From the NCBI GenBank assembly GCA_031415695.1, contig JANOSH010000020.1, positions 1 through 64,000 of the forward strand: a stretch of 64,000 nucleotides of DNA, written 5' to 3'. Origin of the DNA: JANOSH01 sp031415695. GTDB taxonomy: Bacteria; Actinomycetota; Acidimicrobiia; Acidimicrobiales; Ilumatobacteraceae. The notes under the pieces were generated by a model. The model saw only the letters and a program-made list of their open reading frames with translations, searched no databases and was not told where the DNA came from. Position 1 is the stretch's first letter, and every line of letters starts with the position of its first letter. The position numbers and the translations under genes were made by a program. Below are positions 25,976 through 34,866 of the stretch, one piece after another.

Positions 25976-27712
25976 ATGCGGCGGATGGGGTTACTTGTAG
26001 GCGGGTTATTCATTTTTGTGGCGATCAATTTGAGTCCAACTCAGGTAGCTCGCGCCGCAGCGGCGAAACCCGTGGCGTACCTCACCTACGACGATGGTCC
26101 GCATCCGGTGTACACGCCGCAAATCCTCGACCTTCTCGATCGGTACAACGCCAAAGCGACGTTCTTCGTCATCGGTCAACAGATCGCCGAACAACCAGCG
26201 ATCTTCGAACGGATCATGCGCTCGGGGCACGCCATTGGCTCCCATAGTTGGGCACACGAGGAACTCACACGTCGGTCAGACGCCCAGATCGCATCGAGCA
26301 TGGCAGCCACCAACTCTGCGTCGACGCAACGCGGGTATCCGCTGCGGTGTATGCGGCCACCGTACGGAGCCACTAGCGCCAGGGTGAACGGCGTTCTCAC
26401 ATCAGCGGGCTACAGCGTGCACCTGTGGGACGTCGACACCTTCGATTGGAAACGGCCAGGAGCCGACCGCATAGCTGCAACCGTGGAGCGTTTCAACCTG
26501 ACGAACAAACAGGTTCTCATGCATGACGGTGGCGGAGCTCGCGAGCAAACCGTCGCGGCAACGGCCCGGTTTCTCGCAAAACTCTCGAGCATCTACGACT
26601 TCCAACCAATGCCTGATTGTGTGAGCGACAAACCAATCGGGTCCCTGAAAGTTGATGGTGCACCAACCCCCTCTGTCCCCGATGGACAACCCCTCCGGTT
26701 CAGCGCCATCGTGCCCACCCGAGCCGTCGATACGCGCCAGGCTCGAGTGCCACTTGCGGCGGCAGAGACCCGCCGCGTTGCCATGCCCGCCAACGCTCAG
26801 GCCGCAGCCGCAGCAATCAACCTCACCGCCACCAACGCCACCGCTACCGGCTTCCTCACCGCCTGGAACTGCGACGCTCCGCAACCCGCCACGTCGAATA
26901 GCAACTTTGCCGCTGGAACGACACGCGCGGTGAGCAGCGTGGTCCGTGTGAGTGCGACCAATGAACTGTGTGTGTTCGCGTCAGCTCGAACCGACGTGAT
27001 CGTTGATGTCACCGGCTGGTTCTCAGCGACTGGAATGGGCTTTGAATCTGAGGCGCCGCGTCGTCTGCTCGACACACGAGACACCGCCACGTTGGTGCTA
27101 CCGGGACGGGTGACCCGCGTTCCAGCGTCGGCCGACGCCGCTGCGCTCGCTGTAAATCTCACCGTCACGGACGCGACCGCAGCCGGCTTCGTCACAGCGT
27201 TCTCATGCGACCAACCACCACCCGCCGCGTCAAGTCTCAACTTTGAGGTAGGCCAAACAATCGCCAACAGCGCCTACTTGGCAACTGGTCCCGGCGGGTT
27301 GTGTTTCATCACATCGGCGCCCGCACACATCATCGTGGATCGGGTCGGTGCATTCGTTGCCAACGGCGGGCGGGAGTACCAGCCAGCACACCCGCGACGG
27401 CTACTCGATACCCGAAATGGCATCGGTGGCTGGATGGGTCCAACCGGGGCTGGCCAAACGCTCTTGCTTGGCCAGGTGCCGGGCGCAGCCGCGGTCGTCA
27501 TGGTCACATCGACTCGCCCAGACCGAACCGGTTACGTAACGGTATGGAATTGCGATGGCCCAGCACCGGGAACCTCGACCCTCAACACAACCCGCGGTGA
27601 GACCACCCCCAACGGCGCTGTGCTGCCGACGAATGCGGCGGGAGCGGCATGCCTTCGAGCAAGCGGAACATCGGACTTGATCATTGATCTGCAAGGGTGG
27701 TTCGCGCCGTAG
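25976..27712 (+). CDS. Secreted NodB-type polysaccharide deacetylase with three C-terminal beta repeats
   Basis: The protein is 578 residues. Residues 1-30 are a signal peptide (MRRMGLLVGGLFIFVAIN...ARA). The NodB domain spans about 32-215: YLTYDDGPHPVYTPQ supplies the catalytic Asp and metal Asp, HAIGSHSWAHEEL the metal His pair, RPPYGA motif 3, and LWDVDTFDW and LMHDGGG motifs 4-5. From about 240 on there are three copies of a roughly 110-residue repeat that opens with TRAVDTR or RRLLDTR and ends with DVTGWF/DLQGWF. The same repeat occurs in the next gene and at 56.8-58.1 kb. It probably acts on peptidoglycan or another wall glycan, with the repeats as a wall- or surface-binding module (inference). 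Confidence 0.9.
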   Translation: MRRMGLLVGGLFIFVAINLSPTQVARAAAAKPVAYLTYDDGPHPVYTPQILDLLDRYNAKATFFVIGQQIAEQPAIFERIMRSGHAIGSHSWAHEELTRRSDAQIASSMAATNSASTQRGYPLRCMRPPYGATSARVNGVLTSAGYSVHLWDVDTFDWKRPGADRIAATVERFNLTNKQVLMHDGGGAREQTVAATARFLAKLSSIYDFQPMPDCVSDKPIGSLKVDGAPTPSVPDGQPLRFSAIVPTRAVDTRQARVPLAAAETRRVAMPANAQAAAAAINLTATNATATGFLTAWNCDAPQPATSNSNFAAGTTRAVSSVVRVSATNELCVFASARTDVIVDVTGWFSATGMGFESEAPRRLLDTRDTATLVLPGRVTRVPASADAAALAVNLTVTDATAAGFVTAFSCDQPPPAASSLNFEVGQTIANSAYLATGPGGLCFITSAPAHIIVDRVGAFVANGGREYQPAHPRRLLDTRNGIGGWMGPTGAGQTLLLGQVPGAAAVVMVTSTRPDRTGYVTVWNCDGPAPGTSTLNTTRGETTPNGAVLPTNAAGAACLRASGTSDLIIDLQGWFAP

Positions 27713-27737
27713 ACGGTGCCCCCAAACTCGGCACCGT
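27713..27737 (+). terminator. Hairpin between the deacetylase and transpeptidase genes
   Basis: ACGGTGCC (27713-27720) and GGCACCGT (27730-27737) form a perfect 8-bp stem with a 9-base loop, starting at the deacetylase stop codon. No T-run follows, so it may act as an attenuator, an mRNA-stabilising hairpin or a factor-assisted terminator. Confidence 0.4.
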
Positions 27738-27756
27738 ACCGTCATAGACTGCATGG

Positions 27757-29634
27757 ATGCGTAGCACCACTCGGGCGGGATCTCGTTGGCTCGCGATCAC
27801 CCTCGTCAGCCCACTTCTCGCCGTCATCATATCGAGTAGTCCAGCCGCCGCCGCGGGCGCGCCCGGGTTTAACCCGATAACCCCGGCCCGGGCGGTCGAC
27901 ACTCGCGCCACTTCGGCGCTTAATCCGTTGGAGACCCGACGCGTTGTTATCGCTGGCATTGGCGGCGTGCCGTCGGCTGCAACGTCGGTCGCTTTGAACG
28001 TCACGGTCGTTTCGCCCTTCACGGCGGGTTACCTGACGGTCTTCCCATCGGGTACGCCTCGCCCAAACGCGTCGAACATCAACTTTGTCGATAAGCAACT
28101 TATCGCCAATACCGCAATCACTGGGCTCGGTACCGGCGCAGTCGACGTGTACAACGGCTCGGATGGACCGGTCCATGTTTTGGTCGACGTGGCCGGTTGG
28201 TACGAATCTGGGTTCACGCCAATCACACCAACCCGAATCATGGACACCCGGTCGGGTCTCGGCGGTCCTGTTCTCAACGCCGCCGCTCCCCGCATCCTTG
28301 CGGTCCGCGGTGTCGCTGGCGTGCCTGCGGCTGCTATCGCTGTTGCATTCAACATCACCGCCACCCAGCCCTCGAACGCCAGCTACTTGACCGTCTGGCC
28401 AACCGGCGCGCCTCGACCCCTGGCGTCCAACCTGAATATGGTCGCCGGGTACACCGTGGCTAACGCCGTGATGTCGGGCTTAGGCAGCGACGGCTCGATC
28501 TCCTTGGCAAATGGCCAAGGCACCACCCATCTCATCGTCGACGTCGCCGGTTGGTTCACCAGCGGCTACCACCCGGTGACCCCCGCCCGCGTTATGGACA
28601 CCCGGTCGGGACAGTGCCTCACCCGGCTCGGCCCGAAACAAACGCGACTCGTTCAAATTGCCGGGCTAGCGGGTGTGCCCGCCCAAGCCGGGGCCGTCGT
28701 CCTGAACGTCACGGCTGTGAACCCCACCGAAACCACCTACCTCTCGGTGTGGCCGTCGGGTCAGAACCAACCACTCGCATCGAACCTCAACCCCATCACA
28801 GGCATTGTGCCCAACATGGTCACGGTAGGCCTTGGCACCGACGGCCGCGTCGCGCTCTATAACCAGGCGGGCACCGTCGACGTGATCATCGACGTCAACG
28901 GTTGGTACGACGGTACCGGCACCGTCGGTACAGCTTCGGCCTGCGACGCCCTGGGCGCGGTGCCGGTCGCGGCACCCGTCGCGCAGAGCGCTCCGCCAAC
29001 TCTCGAACCAGTGTCGGCTGTGTCGTTTGGCGCCCGTTCCGAAAATGTGTCGGCGTTGCAACGTCGCCTCCTCGCCGTTGGATACTGGGTGGCCGACGAC
29101 GATGGTTCCTACGGTCAAGTGACGTCGCAAGCCGTCATGGCGTTCCAGAAGTACAACGGCCTGCCCGCAAGCGGCAACCTCGATGTGTATGCCGCGTTCT
29201 TGCTCAGTATGCAGAGTTACAAGCCGCTCGCCGCCTCACGCACCGGGGACCTCTTGGAGGTCGACAAGGGCAAACAACTCGTCCATTTCATTCGCCAAGG
29301 AAAAACCGTTCTCACGGTCAACACATCCACCGGGTCCGATATCGCGTACGTCGAAGAAAATCAGCGTGACGGTGGCGAGATCGTCGGTGATGCCCATACC
29401 CCGGTTGGTCGATTCCGGGTCAATCGCGTGTACACCGACGGCTGGGAAAAAGGACAGCTCGGTGAGCTCTACCGACCTCGGTACTTCAACGGTGGTATCG
29501 CTCTGCACGGTGCGCCAGCTATCCCGAACTACCCGGCATCACATGGTTGCGTGAGGGTGACCACCACATTCATGGACTATGTGTGGGACGCCGAACTCCT
29601 ACCGGTCAACTCGTCGGTCTGGGTCCACGACTAG
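27757..29634 (+). CDS. L,D-transpeptidase with three N-terminal beta repeats and a peptidoglycan-binding domain
   Basis: The protein is 625 residues. A signal peptide (residues 1-35, ending around SSPAAAAGA) is followed by three repeats at about 38-145, 146-268 and 269-390, each running from a TPARAVDTR-like start to a DVAGWY/DVNGWY end. Residues about 425-480 are a PG_binding_1 domain (NVSALQRRLLAVGYWVADDD). The last 130 residues are a YkuD catalytic domain with GGIALHGAP and the nucleophile motif SHGCVR. The enzyme should make 3-3 peptidoglycan cross-links outside the membrane. The catalytic domain is at the C-terminus and the repeats at the N-terminus, the reverse of the deacetylase next door. 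Confidence 0.93.
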   Translation: MRSTTRAGSRWLAITLVSPLLAVIISSSPAAAAGAPGFNPITPARAVDTRATSALNPLETRRVVIAGIGGVPSAATSVALNVTVVSPFTAGYLTVFPSGTPRPNASNINFVDKQLIANTAITGLGTGAVDVYNGSDGPVHVLVDVAGWYESGFTPITPTRIMDTRSGLGGPVLNAAAPRILAVRGVAGVPAAAIAVAFNITATQPSNASYLTVWPTGAPRPLASNLNMVAGYTVANAVMSGLGSDGSISLANGQGTTHLIVDVAGWFTSGYHPVTPARVMDTRSGQCLTRLGPKQTRLVQIAGLAGVPAQAGAVVLNVTAVNPTETTYLSVWPSGQNQPLASNLNPITGIVPNMVTVGLGTDGRVALYNQAGTVDVIIDVNGWYDGTGTVGTASACDALGAVPVAAPVAQSAPPTLEPVSAVSFGARSENVSALQRRLLAVGYWVADDDGSYGQVTSQAVMAFQKYNGLPASGNLDVYAAFLLSMQSYKPLAASRTGDLLEVDKGKQLVHFIRQGKTVLTVNTSTGSDIAYVEENQRDGGEIVGDAHTPVGRFRVNRVYTDGWEKGQLGELYRPRYFNGGIALHGAPAIPNYPASHGCVRVTTTFMDYVWDAELLPVNSSVWVHD

Positions 29635-29643
29635 GCTCGCCGA

Positions 29644-30231
29644 ATGCGGGTTCTTGTCGTTCAGGCGCATCCCAGTTCATCGAGCTATTGCGCCGCTGTG
29701 TGCGACGCCGCCGTTCGGGGGTTGCGCACGGGCGGTCACGACGTTCGCGTTCACCACCTATATGCCGAAGGATTCGCCGGGTTTATGTCGCGAGCTGAGC
29801 GCATCGCGTATCACACGACCGAGCCAATCATCTCCGACGAAATCGACGCACACGTTGCCGATCTCAAGTGGGCCGAGGCGTTGGTGTTCGTGTACCCAAC
29901 GTGGTGGGCAGGTTTGCCGGCCATCCTCAAGAGTTGGTTCGAACGCACCATGCTGCCCGATGTCGCATTCCGTTTCGACGACAACGGCAAGGTCAAACCG
30001 GCACTCACCCATATCCGGCGAATAGTCGCAATCACCACCTACGGCGGAACACGACGGGCGTCGTTTCTGGTCGGCGACGGCGGCAAACGAATCATCACCC
30101 GAGCGCTGAGGCTCAGTTGCGGGTTTCGGGTGCGGTCAACCTGGCTCGGGCTCTACGGTGTCGACCGGTCCAACAACAACCAGCGATCCACGTTTCTGAA
30201 GCGGGTCGAGCAACGACTGGCGCGGCTATGA
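29644..30231 (+). CDS. Flavodoxin-fold NAD(P)H oxidoreductase (KefG/NQO-like), first copy
   Basis: The protein is 195 residues. It has the family start RVLVVQAHPSSSSYCAAVCD, the flavin-loop segment LVFVYPTWWAGLPAILKSWF and the Y-G segment ITTYGGTRRA. The family transfers hydride from NAD(P)H to quinones or other acceptors through FMN or FAD and includes ancillary subunits of K+/H+ antiporters. The gene lies ten bases after the transpeptidase and shares an ATGA junction with a paralogue, so the pair should be co-translated. No antiporter gene is nearby. Substrate unknown. Confidence 0.88.
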   Translation: MRVLVVQAHPSSSSYCAAVCDAAVRGLRTGGHDVRVHHLYAEGFAGFMSRAERIAYHTTEPIISDEIDAHVADLKWAEALVFVYPTWWAGLPAILKSWFERTMLPDVAFRFDDNGKVKPALTHIRRIVAITTYGGTRRASFLVGDGGKRIITRALRLSCGFRVRSTWLGLYGVDRSNNNQRSTFLKRVEQRLARL

Positions 30232-30809
30232 AAGCGCTTGTTGTCGTGTGCCATCCCGAACCCGAATCTTTCACCCGTGCAGTCCTTGACTCGGTGACCA
30301 AAGGCCTCGTCGCGTCGGGTCACGACGTCGACCTAATCGATCTGTACGCCGACGAGTTTGAACCCAAAATCTCCGAAGACGAATGGAACATCGTGTCGGC
30401 CGGGGGATTGCTGGAGTCAACGGCCGACCACGCACGTCGCCTGTCAGCCGCCGACATGCTGGTACTGGTATACCCCACCTTGTGGTCGGCTCAGCCCGCC
30501 ATGCTCAAAGGCTGGTTTGAACGGGTGTTCATCAATGGCGTCGCCTACTCCGTGACCCCCTCGGGCACGCTACAGCCCGCTCTCACCAACATCTCCAAGG
30601 TCATGGTTGCGACGAGCCACGGATCGACCAAGCTGATCAACATGCTCGAAGGTGAGGCCGGCAAGCTAATGGCACAACGCACACTGCGCACGGTGTTCGG
30701 CTGGCGTACCAAGGTCACCTGGGTGGCGCTGTACGACATCGATCGTGCCAGCGACGCCAAACGCACAGCCTTCCTCGCGAGGGTCGGGCAAGCGGCGCGA
30801 CGCCTTTAG
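30228..30809 (+). CDS. Flavodoxin-fold NAD(P)H oxidoreductase (KefG/NQO-like), second copy
   Basis: The ATG at 30228 overlaps the preceding stop as ATGA, giving 193 residues. It parallels the first copy along its length: KALVVVCHPEPESFTRAVLD, LVLVYPTLWSAQPAMLKGWF and VATSHGSTK. The two proteins differ at most positions, so this is an old tandem duplication; a heterodimer is possible. WW in the first copy is LW here at the flavin loop. It is convergent with psuG, the 3' ends overlapping by four bases. Confidence 0.88.
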   Translation: MKALVVVCHPEPESFTRAVLDSVTKGLVASGHDVDLIDLYADEFEPKISEDEWNIVSAGGLLESTADHARRLSAADMLVLVYPTLWSAQPAMLKGWFERVFINGVAYSVTPSGTLQPALTNISKVMVATSHGSTKLINMLEGEAGKLMAQRTLRTVFGWRTKVTWVALYDIDRASDAKRTAFLARVGQAARRL

Positions 30810-31717
30810 CTCGACCGCTCGGCAAGTGCCACTGCAACCTCGGCGGCCACAATGGCGTTGTTCTCGGCTAGGGCAAGATTAGCCGGAATGGAACGCCCCG
30901 CGGTGGCTTCGCCAATGCGGCCGAGCACAAAAGGTGTGACCGCTGCACCCACAATGCCAGCCGCGGCGCAGTCGTCGAGAGCGCGCACGAGTACGGAGTC
31001 GAGTTCGCAGGCGTCGAGTTCGTCGGCGATCGGAATCGGAGCAGTGAGCAACACCCCGGTGTCGGGGCGCACTCGATGTTTCAGAACGTCTGCGACCTCA
31101 GCTGCCGTCTCGACCCTGTGAGCGACCCGTTCGCCTGACGACCGTGTGTAGAACGCGGGAAACCAGTCGTGACGCCACCCGAGTACGGGGACGCCAATGG
31201 TCTCGAGGTATTCGAGGGTTCGAGGAAGATCGAGAAATGCTTTGGCGCCCGCGCATACCGTTATGACTGGGTGCCTGGCAATGGCGTCGAGGTCGGCTGA
31301 AACGTCGCCAGTGCGCTCGCTCCCGCGATGTACGCCGCCGATGCCTCCGGTCGCAAAGACTGACACACCAGCCAGATGCGCCAACGCCACGGAGGCCGAC
31401 ACCGTGGTGGCACCAAAATCCCAACGTTGCGCCACCGCGACCGACAGATCGCGTTCGGCCACCTTTCGAGCCGCGCCCAAGATCCGCTCGTGCTCAGCCG
31501 CATCGAGACCAACCCGAGCCACACCATCGAGTACTGCGGTCACGGCCGGAACCGCACCGCATGCTCGGATGGCCGCAATGCAGCGATTGAGGGCAACGCC
31601 GTTGTGCGGACCCGGAAGGCCCAGGTTGGAAAAGATGGTCGATTCCAGGGCGACGATGGCTTGACCCTCGGCGACAGCATGAGCAACTTCGGATGAAACG
31701 ACGACAGACAAGGGCAC
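30806..31717 (-). CDS. psuG: Pseudouridine-5'-phosphate glycosidase
   Basis: The protein is 303 residues, the normal length. It cleaves the C-C glycosidic bond of pseudouridine 5'-phosphate to give uracil and ribose 5-phosphate. Family signatures are present: VALESTIFSNLGLPGPHN, then VRVGL-type segment VARVGLDAAEHERIL, TTVSASVALAHLAGVSVFAT, GGIGGVHRG, and the SADLDAIARHPV and VCAGAKAFLDLPRTLEYLET helices. The kinase that makes its substrate is encoded 11 bases upstream on the same strand, forming the usual psuK-psuG salvage pair. Confidence 0.95.
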   Translation of the reverse strand: MPLSVVVSSEVAHAVAEGQAIVALESTIFSNLGLPGPHNGVALNRCIAAIRACGAVPAVTAVLDGVARVGLDAAEHERILGAARKVAERDLSVAVAQRWDFGATTVSASVALAHLAGVSVFATGGIGGVHRGSERTGDVSADLDAIARHPVITVCAGAKAFLDLPRTLEYLETIGVPVLGWRHDWFPAFYTRSSGERVAHRVETAAEVADVLKHRVRPDTGVLLTAPIPIADELDACELDSVLVRALDDCAAAGIVGAAVTPFVLGRIGEATAGRSIPANLALAENNAIVAAEVAVALAERSS

Positions 31718-31728
31718 GGTCGTAGTTT

Positions 31729-32589
31729 CTACAGGGTTGGACGGGTTCCCGCCAGCAGACGCCGGGACGCCGCGATTCCCTCAACGGTGGCGGCACGCGG
31801 GTCGGCGCCGTTGCACCACGACGCCAGGAAGCCACCGGCGAACGCGTCACCCGCACCAGTGGTGTCGCCAACGTTGTCGAGCACGGGAACAGCCACTGTC
31901 ATGGCGGTCGACGTTCCCGGCATGAAAACCTGCACGGGGCTGCTCCCGCGTTTCACCACCCGCATCGCCAGTGAAACCGCTGTGCTGCTGAGGCGCTCGT
32001 TTTCGGTTTCGTTGGCGAAAATCACGCTCGGGCGCACCCGTTCGAGCCAGGTATGCAACCAGAGCGGCCCGAAGTCGTCCATGACCGCATGGGACGAGCA
32101 GTCCACGCTGATGGTCAAGCAGCGCTCGTGGGCCCGTGCAACGGCGCTCCATGTCGTCGACGCAAGCGGCTCACCCTGCCAGGAATACAGCGGGACGTGC
32201 AGATGAGTGGCACCTTTGAAGTAGTGCGCGATCGGTGCGTCGAGATGAATGGCCGCCCCCCGATCGCTTAGGAAGCTGCGTTCACCGTCGGGGGAAACCA
32301 GAACAATGATGCAGCCGGTTCGTGCGTTCGCTGCCCGCTGGAGCTGCACATCGACACCGTCATTCCTCAGGGCACTCTCCAGTGATTCGCCGACAGCGTC
32401 ATTGCCGATCGCACCAACGAACCGGGCCTCGCCGCCTGCCTGCACCACGCTGACAGCGACATTCGCGGCGCTGCCCCCGAGCCGACGGGTCACTCTGGCA
32501 GCCGTGTCCGATCCCCGGCACACCTCGCCCGCAGTACGCACGACGATGTCTTCAACAAGGTCACCGAGGCAAACAATCACACTGGCCAC
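31729..32589 (-). CDS. psuK: PfkB-family kinase, probable pseudouridine kinase
   Basis: About 286 residues from a GTG at 32589 (a second GTG at 32580 and an ATG at 32613 are alternatives; the ATG would overlap the upstream PASTA gene). The ribokinase fold shows VTRRLGGSAANVAVSVVQAG in the lid region and the C-terminal anion-hole/catalytic motif DTTGAGDAFAGGFLASW, whose GAGD Asp is the base. Substrate assignment rests on being directly upstream of psuG: phosphorylation of pseudouridine at O5' feeds the glycosidase. Sequence alone would allow any nucleoside or sugar kinase of the family. Confidence 0.88.
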   Translation of the reverse strand: MASVIVCLGDLVEDIVVRTAGEVCRGSDTAARVTRRLGGSAANVAVSVVQAGGEARFVGAIGNDAVGESLESALRNDGVDVQLQRAANARTGCIIVLVSPDGERSFLSDRGAAIHLDAPIAHYFKGATHLHVPLYSWQGEPLASTTWSAVARAHERCLTISVDCSSHAVMDDFGPLWLHTWLERVRPSVIFANETENERLSSTAVSLAMRVVKRGSSPVQVFMPGTSTAMTVAVPVLDNVGDTTGAGDAFAGGFLASWCNGADPRAATVEGIAASRRLLAGTRPTL

Positions 32590-32603
32590 GATACGTCGTG
32601 GGG

Positions 32604-33455
32604 TCACGAACACGTCAGAGCGACCGGCTGATCAACTGGCCACTGGGCCGCTGCGTTGGGGGCCTGTCGTGTCACGAATGAGTCGGTCGCACAACTACCG
32701 TCGTGTTCAATCTGCGCAAAACCGGTTCCTTGCAGCTGCTTCTTGGCAAGCCCATATCTGATGCCAATCACGTTCGCAACGGCCTCGGTCGGTATTGGGG
32801 CGGTGCACGCCAACACCACGACGGATCCGGCAGCAACGGGGATTCCTGCAGTAGGTAGTTGTTTGACGACCAGCCACGTGTCGTCGGTGCAACCCGTCGT
32901 TTGGAGACCAACACCGCCCAACGCGGATCGCGCCATTGCGTATGTTGGCCGGCCGGTCGATAGATCGGGAACAGCGATTTGGGCCGATGGACTCGAGCCA
33001 CCGGGCGTGGGAAGTACAGATGACGAGACCGATGACGAAACCGATGACGAAACCGATGACGAGACCGATGACGTCACCAGCGGGTCCAGCGACGGAGGGT
33101 CGGACGTCGCATCAGTTGGAAGCTGTGGCTCGCTGTCGACGACCGGTCGGTCGACCATCGGCGCGCTAACAGCGGGCTCCGTTGCCTCAAGATCAGCCGG
33201 GCTCCTACTTGTCGAGACGGCTGCGAACAGGCGAGGGAGGCCAGCAATAAGGCCGATTATGAGCATCGCAGCTGCCAAGAGTCCGAGCCAATACGGCACG
33301 ATCGCCTTGTGAGCCAACACAGTCGACAGCGGCTCGTGTTCAGGGATCGGTTGGGCAGGCGGCGACAAGGATGGCGGCGGGAACGCCGGACCGGTGGTCG
33401 AGCTCACCCGGACTGCCAAGCCGCATAGGTGCTGGCGCGCCCATAGGTCATACAA
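32604..33455 (-). CDS. Single-pass membrane protein with two PASTA domains
   Basis: The protein is 283 residues. A proline-rich cytoplasmic segment is followed by one membrane helix (about 52-78, YWLGLLAAAMLIIGLIAGLP), an acidic linker, a Ser/Val repeat (SSVSSSVS units, about 128-150), and two PASTA-type repeats (IAVPDLSTGRPTYAMARSAL...; VANVIGIRYGLAKKQLQGTG). PASTA domains bind uncross-linked peptidoglycan or beta-lactams and usually follow a Ser/Thr kinase or PBP domain; here neither is present. A start at GTG 33407 is possible. The gene is followed by psuK and preceded by the anti-sigma factor gene. Confidence 0.8.
   Translation of the reverse strand: MYDLWARQHLCGLAVRVSSTTGPAFPPPSLSPPAQPIPEHEPLSTVLAHKAIVPYWLGLLAAAMLIIGLIAGLPRLFAAVSTSRSPADLEATEPAVSAPMVDRPVVDSEPQLPTDATSDPPSLDPLVTSSVSSSVSSSVSSSVSSSVLPTPGGSSPSAQIAVPDLSTGRPTYAMARSALGGVGLQTTGCTDDTWLVVKQLPTAGIPVAAGSVVVLACTAPIPTEAVANVIGIRYGLAKKQLQGTGFAQIEHDGSCATDSFVTRQAPNAAAQWPVDQPVALTCS
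33019..33066 (-). repeat. 12-bp tandem repeat coding for SSVS units
   Basis: About four copies of GACGARACCGAT lie in the linker of the PASTA protein. The unit is a multiple of three, so copy-number changes would only lengthen or shorten the extracellular Ser-rich spacer. Confidence 0.85.
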
Positions 33456-33516
33456 TAACCATCGGAGCGGGCCGGCAATCCTTGAGCCGTTGACCGCAGT
33501 TACCGCTGTGAGGCTG

Positions 33517-34245
33517 CTAGATCATCTCGCCGGTGAACATGGCGGGCTCGACAGTTGTGGAGGCTCCGCCGGCGTTTTCAGCAGTGAGTAACAGCGACGA
33601 CGGCATCATGCCACCACACGCAAACGCCACCGTTTGGGGGCGATTGCCCAGTACGCCGAGGGACACCATCTTGCCGTCGAACATGCCCCAAAGCTGCCAG
33701 GACTTTGAGGGGGGCAAATCGGGTAGCGAGCGCCCTGCCATGTACCCAACGCCGTCGTTAAGGAGCACGGCTTGCACCCGCGCCGAACCATCTTTGCCCA
33801 TCAGTTCTACGTGGTGCGATTGCGGATTGACCATTGCGTCATTGAGAGCTCGGACCAGCGGGTCACCTGCGGCGATTTGCGTTCGAGGCGCAAGCTGGCG
33901 GCCAGCCACCAACCCAATAACACCAAACAGCATCGCCGCAGCTACCGGCAGTATCCACCGTGAGTTGCTTGCGCGGTGCCGTTGCCGCGCTGTCGACAAG
34001 CTCGACACGACCAGCGGCGGCGCGGCGATACCTTCACCGCCGATCGCTCCCGCGATCTGTCCCCACAGATGGACGGGTGCCGGCGCGCCGGTGAACGCCA
34101 GCAGACTGGCCACCTCACGGTGCTGGCGAACTTCGTCTCGAGCCCTGGGATTATCGATCAGGTAGCTTTCAATCTGTGCACGCTCGTCATCGTCGACGGC
34201 ATCGAGTGCGTACGCACCGAGTAGCTCATCCCACTCACGATCCAT
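33517..34245 (-). CDS. RskA-type anti-sigma factor
   Basis: The protein is 242 residues. The N-terminal 70 residues form the sigma-binding helical domain (WDELLGAYALDAVDDDERAQ). One membrane helix lies at about 95-117 (WILPVAAAMLFGVIGLVAG). The extracellular part is the anti-sigma-K domain, with VYLPDLP-like SLPDLPPSKSWQLWGMFDG near the end. Such proteins hold their ECF sigma factor at the membrane until regulated proteolysis. The start codon overlaps the sigma-factor stop as TAATG, so the two are translationally coupled. No HxxxCxxC zinc motif is seen in the N-terminal domain. Confidence 0.9.
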   Translation of the reverse strand: MDREWDELLGAYALDAVDDDERAQIESYLIDNPRARDEVRQHREVASLLAFTGAPAPVHLWGQIAGAIGGEGIAAPPLVVSSLSTARQRHRASNSRWILPVAAAMLFGVIGLVAGRQLAPRTQIAAGDPLVRALNDAMVNPQSHHVELMGKDGSARVQAVLLNDGVGYMAGRSLPDLPPSKSWQLWGMFDGKMVSLGVLGNRPQTVAFACGGMMPSSLLLTAENAGGASTTVEPAMFTGEMI

Positions 34246-34796
34246 TACCGCTCACCTACCAGCACGTCGTTGAGGTCGAGGCGCAATCGTTTGAGCCCAG
34301 TGCGGATTCGACTCTTCACGGTTCCTTCGGCTTCGCCCAACAGTGTGGCTACCTGTCGATAGCTGTGGCCCCCGAAGTACGCCAATTCGATTGCATCGCG
34401 CTCGCCGTCGGTCAAGCGGCCAACAGCAGAGCGAACTTGGGCGGCCATGGCCATGTCCCACACCTCGTGTTCGAGGTCGTAACCTGCCTCGACGGTCCGT
34501 CGGGCGTCTCGTTCTTCGCGATTTCTTCGGGCACCGTCGGATCGCAGCATGTCGACCGCGCGGCTGTGGGTGTTCGACAGTAGAAAGCTGCGCAACGATC
34601 CACGCTCGCTGTCGAACCGATCGGGTTGATTCCACAACCGAACGAATACTTCCTGGACCACATCTTCGGCCGCGGTACCCGCCCCGAGCAGACGTCGCGA
34701 GAGTCCGAACACTGCTCCTGCGTGCCGTCTATAGATTTCGGCGAGCGCGTCGTCGCGATATCGAGCAACCGCAAGCATCAATGCCGCGTCACTCAT
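34245..34796 (-). CDS. ECF RNA polymerase sigma factor, SigK-like
   Basis: The ATG at 34796 gives 183 residues, the usual ECF length; the 250-residue extension to 34997 runs into the neighbouring methyltransferase gene. Region 2 has ALAEIYRRHAGAVFGLSRRL and AEDVVQEVFVRLWNQPDRFD, region 4 has LAYFGGHSYRQVATLLGEAE and GTVKSRIRTGLKRLR. It is paired with an RskA-type anti-sigma factor. Whether it autoregulates cannot be seen: I found no confident -35/-10 pair upstream. Confidence 0.93.
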   Translation of the reverse strand: MSDAALMLAVARYRDDALAEIYRRHAGAVFGLSRRLLGAGTAAEDVVQEVFVRLWNQPDRFDSERGSLRSFLLSNTHSRAVDMLRSDGARRNREERDARRTVEAGYDLEHEVWDMAMAAQVRSAVGRLTDGERDAIELAYFGGHSYRQVATLLGEAEGTVKSRIRTGLKRLRLDLNDVLVGER

Positions 34797-34866
34797 CGTT
34801 GCCAGGTCGTCACGCACATCAGTTGTACGGAGCCGATGCGACCTTGGATCACGGGAGGTGTGTTCA

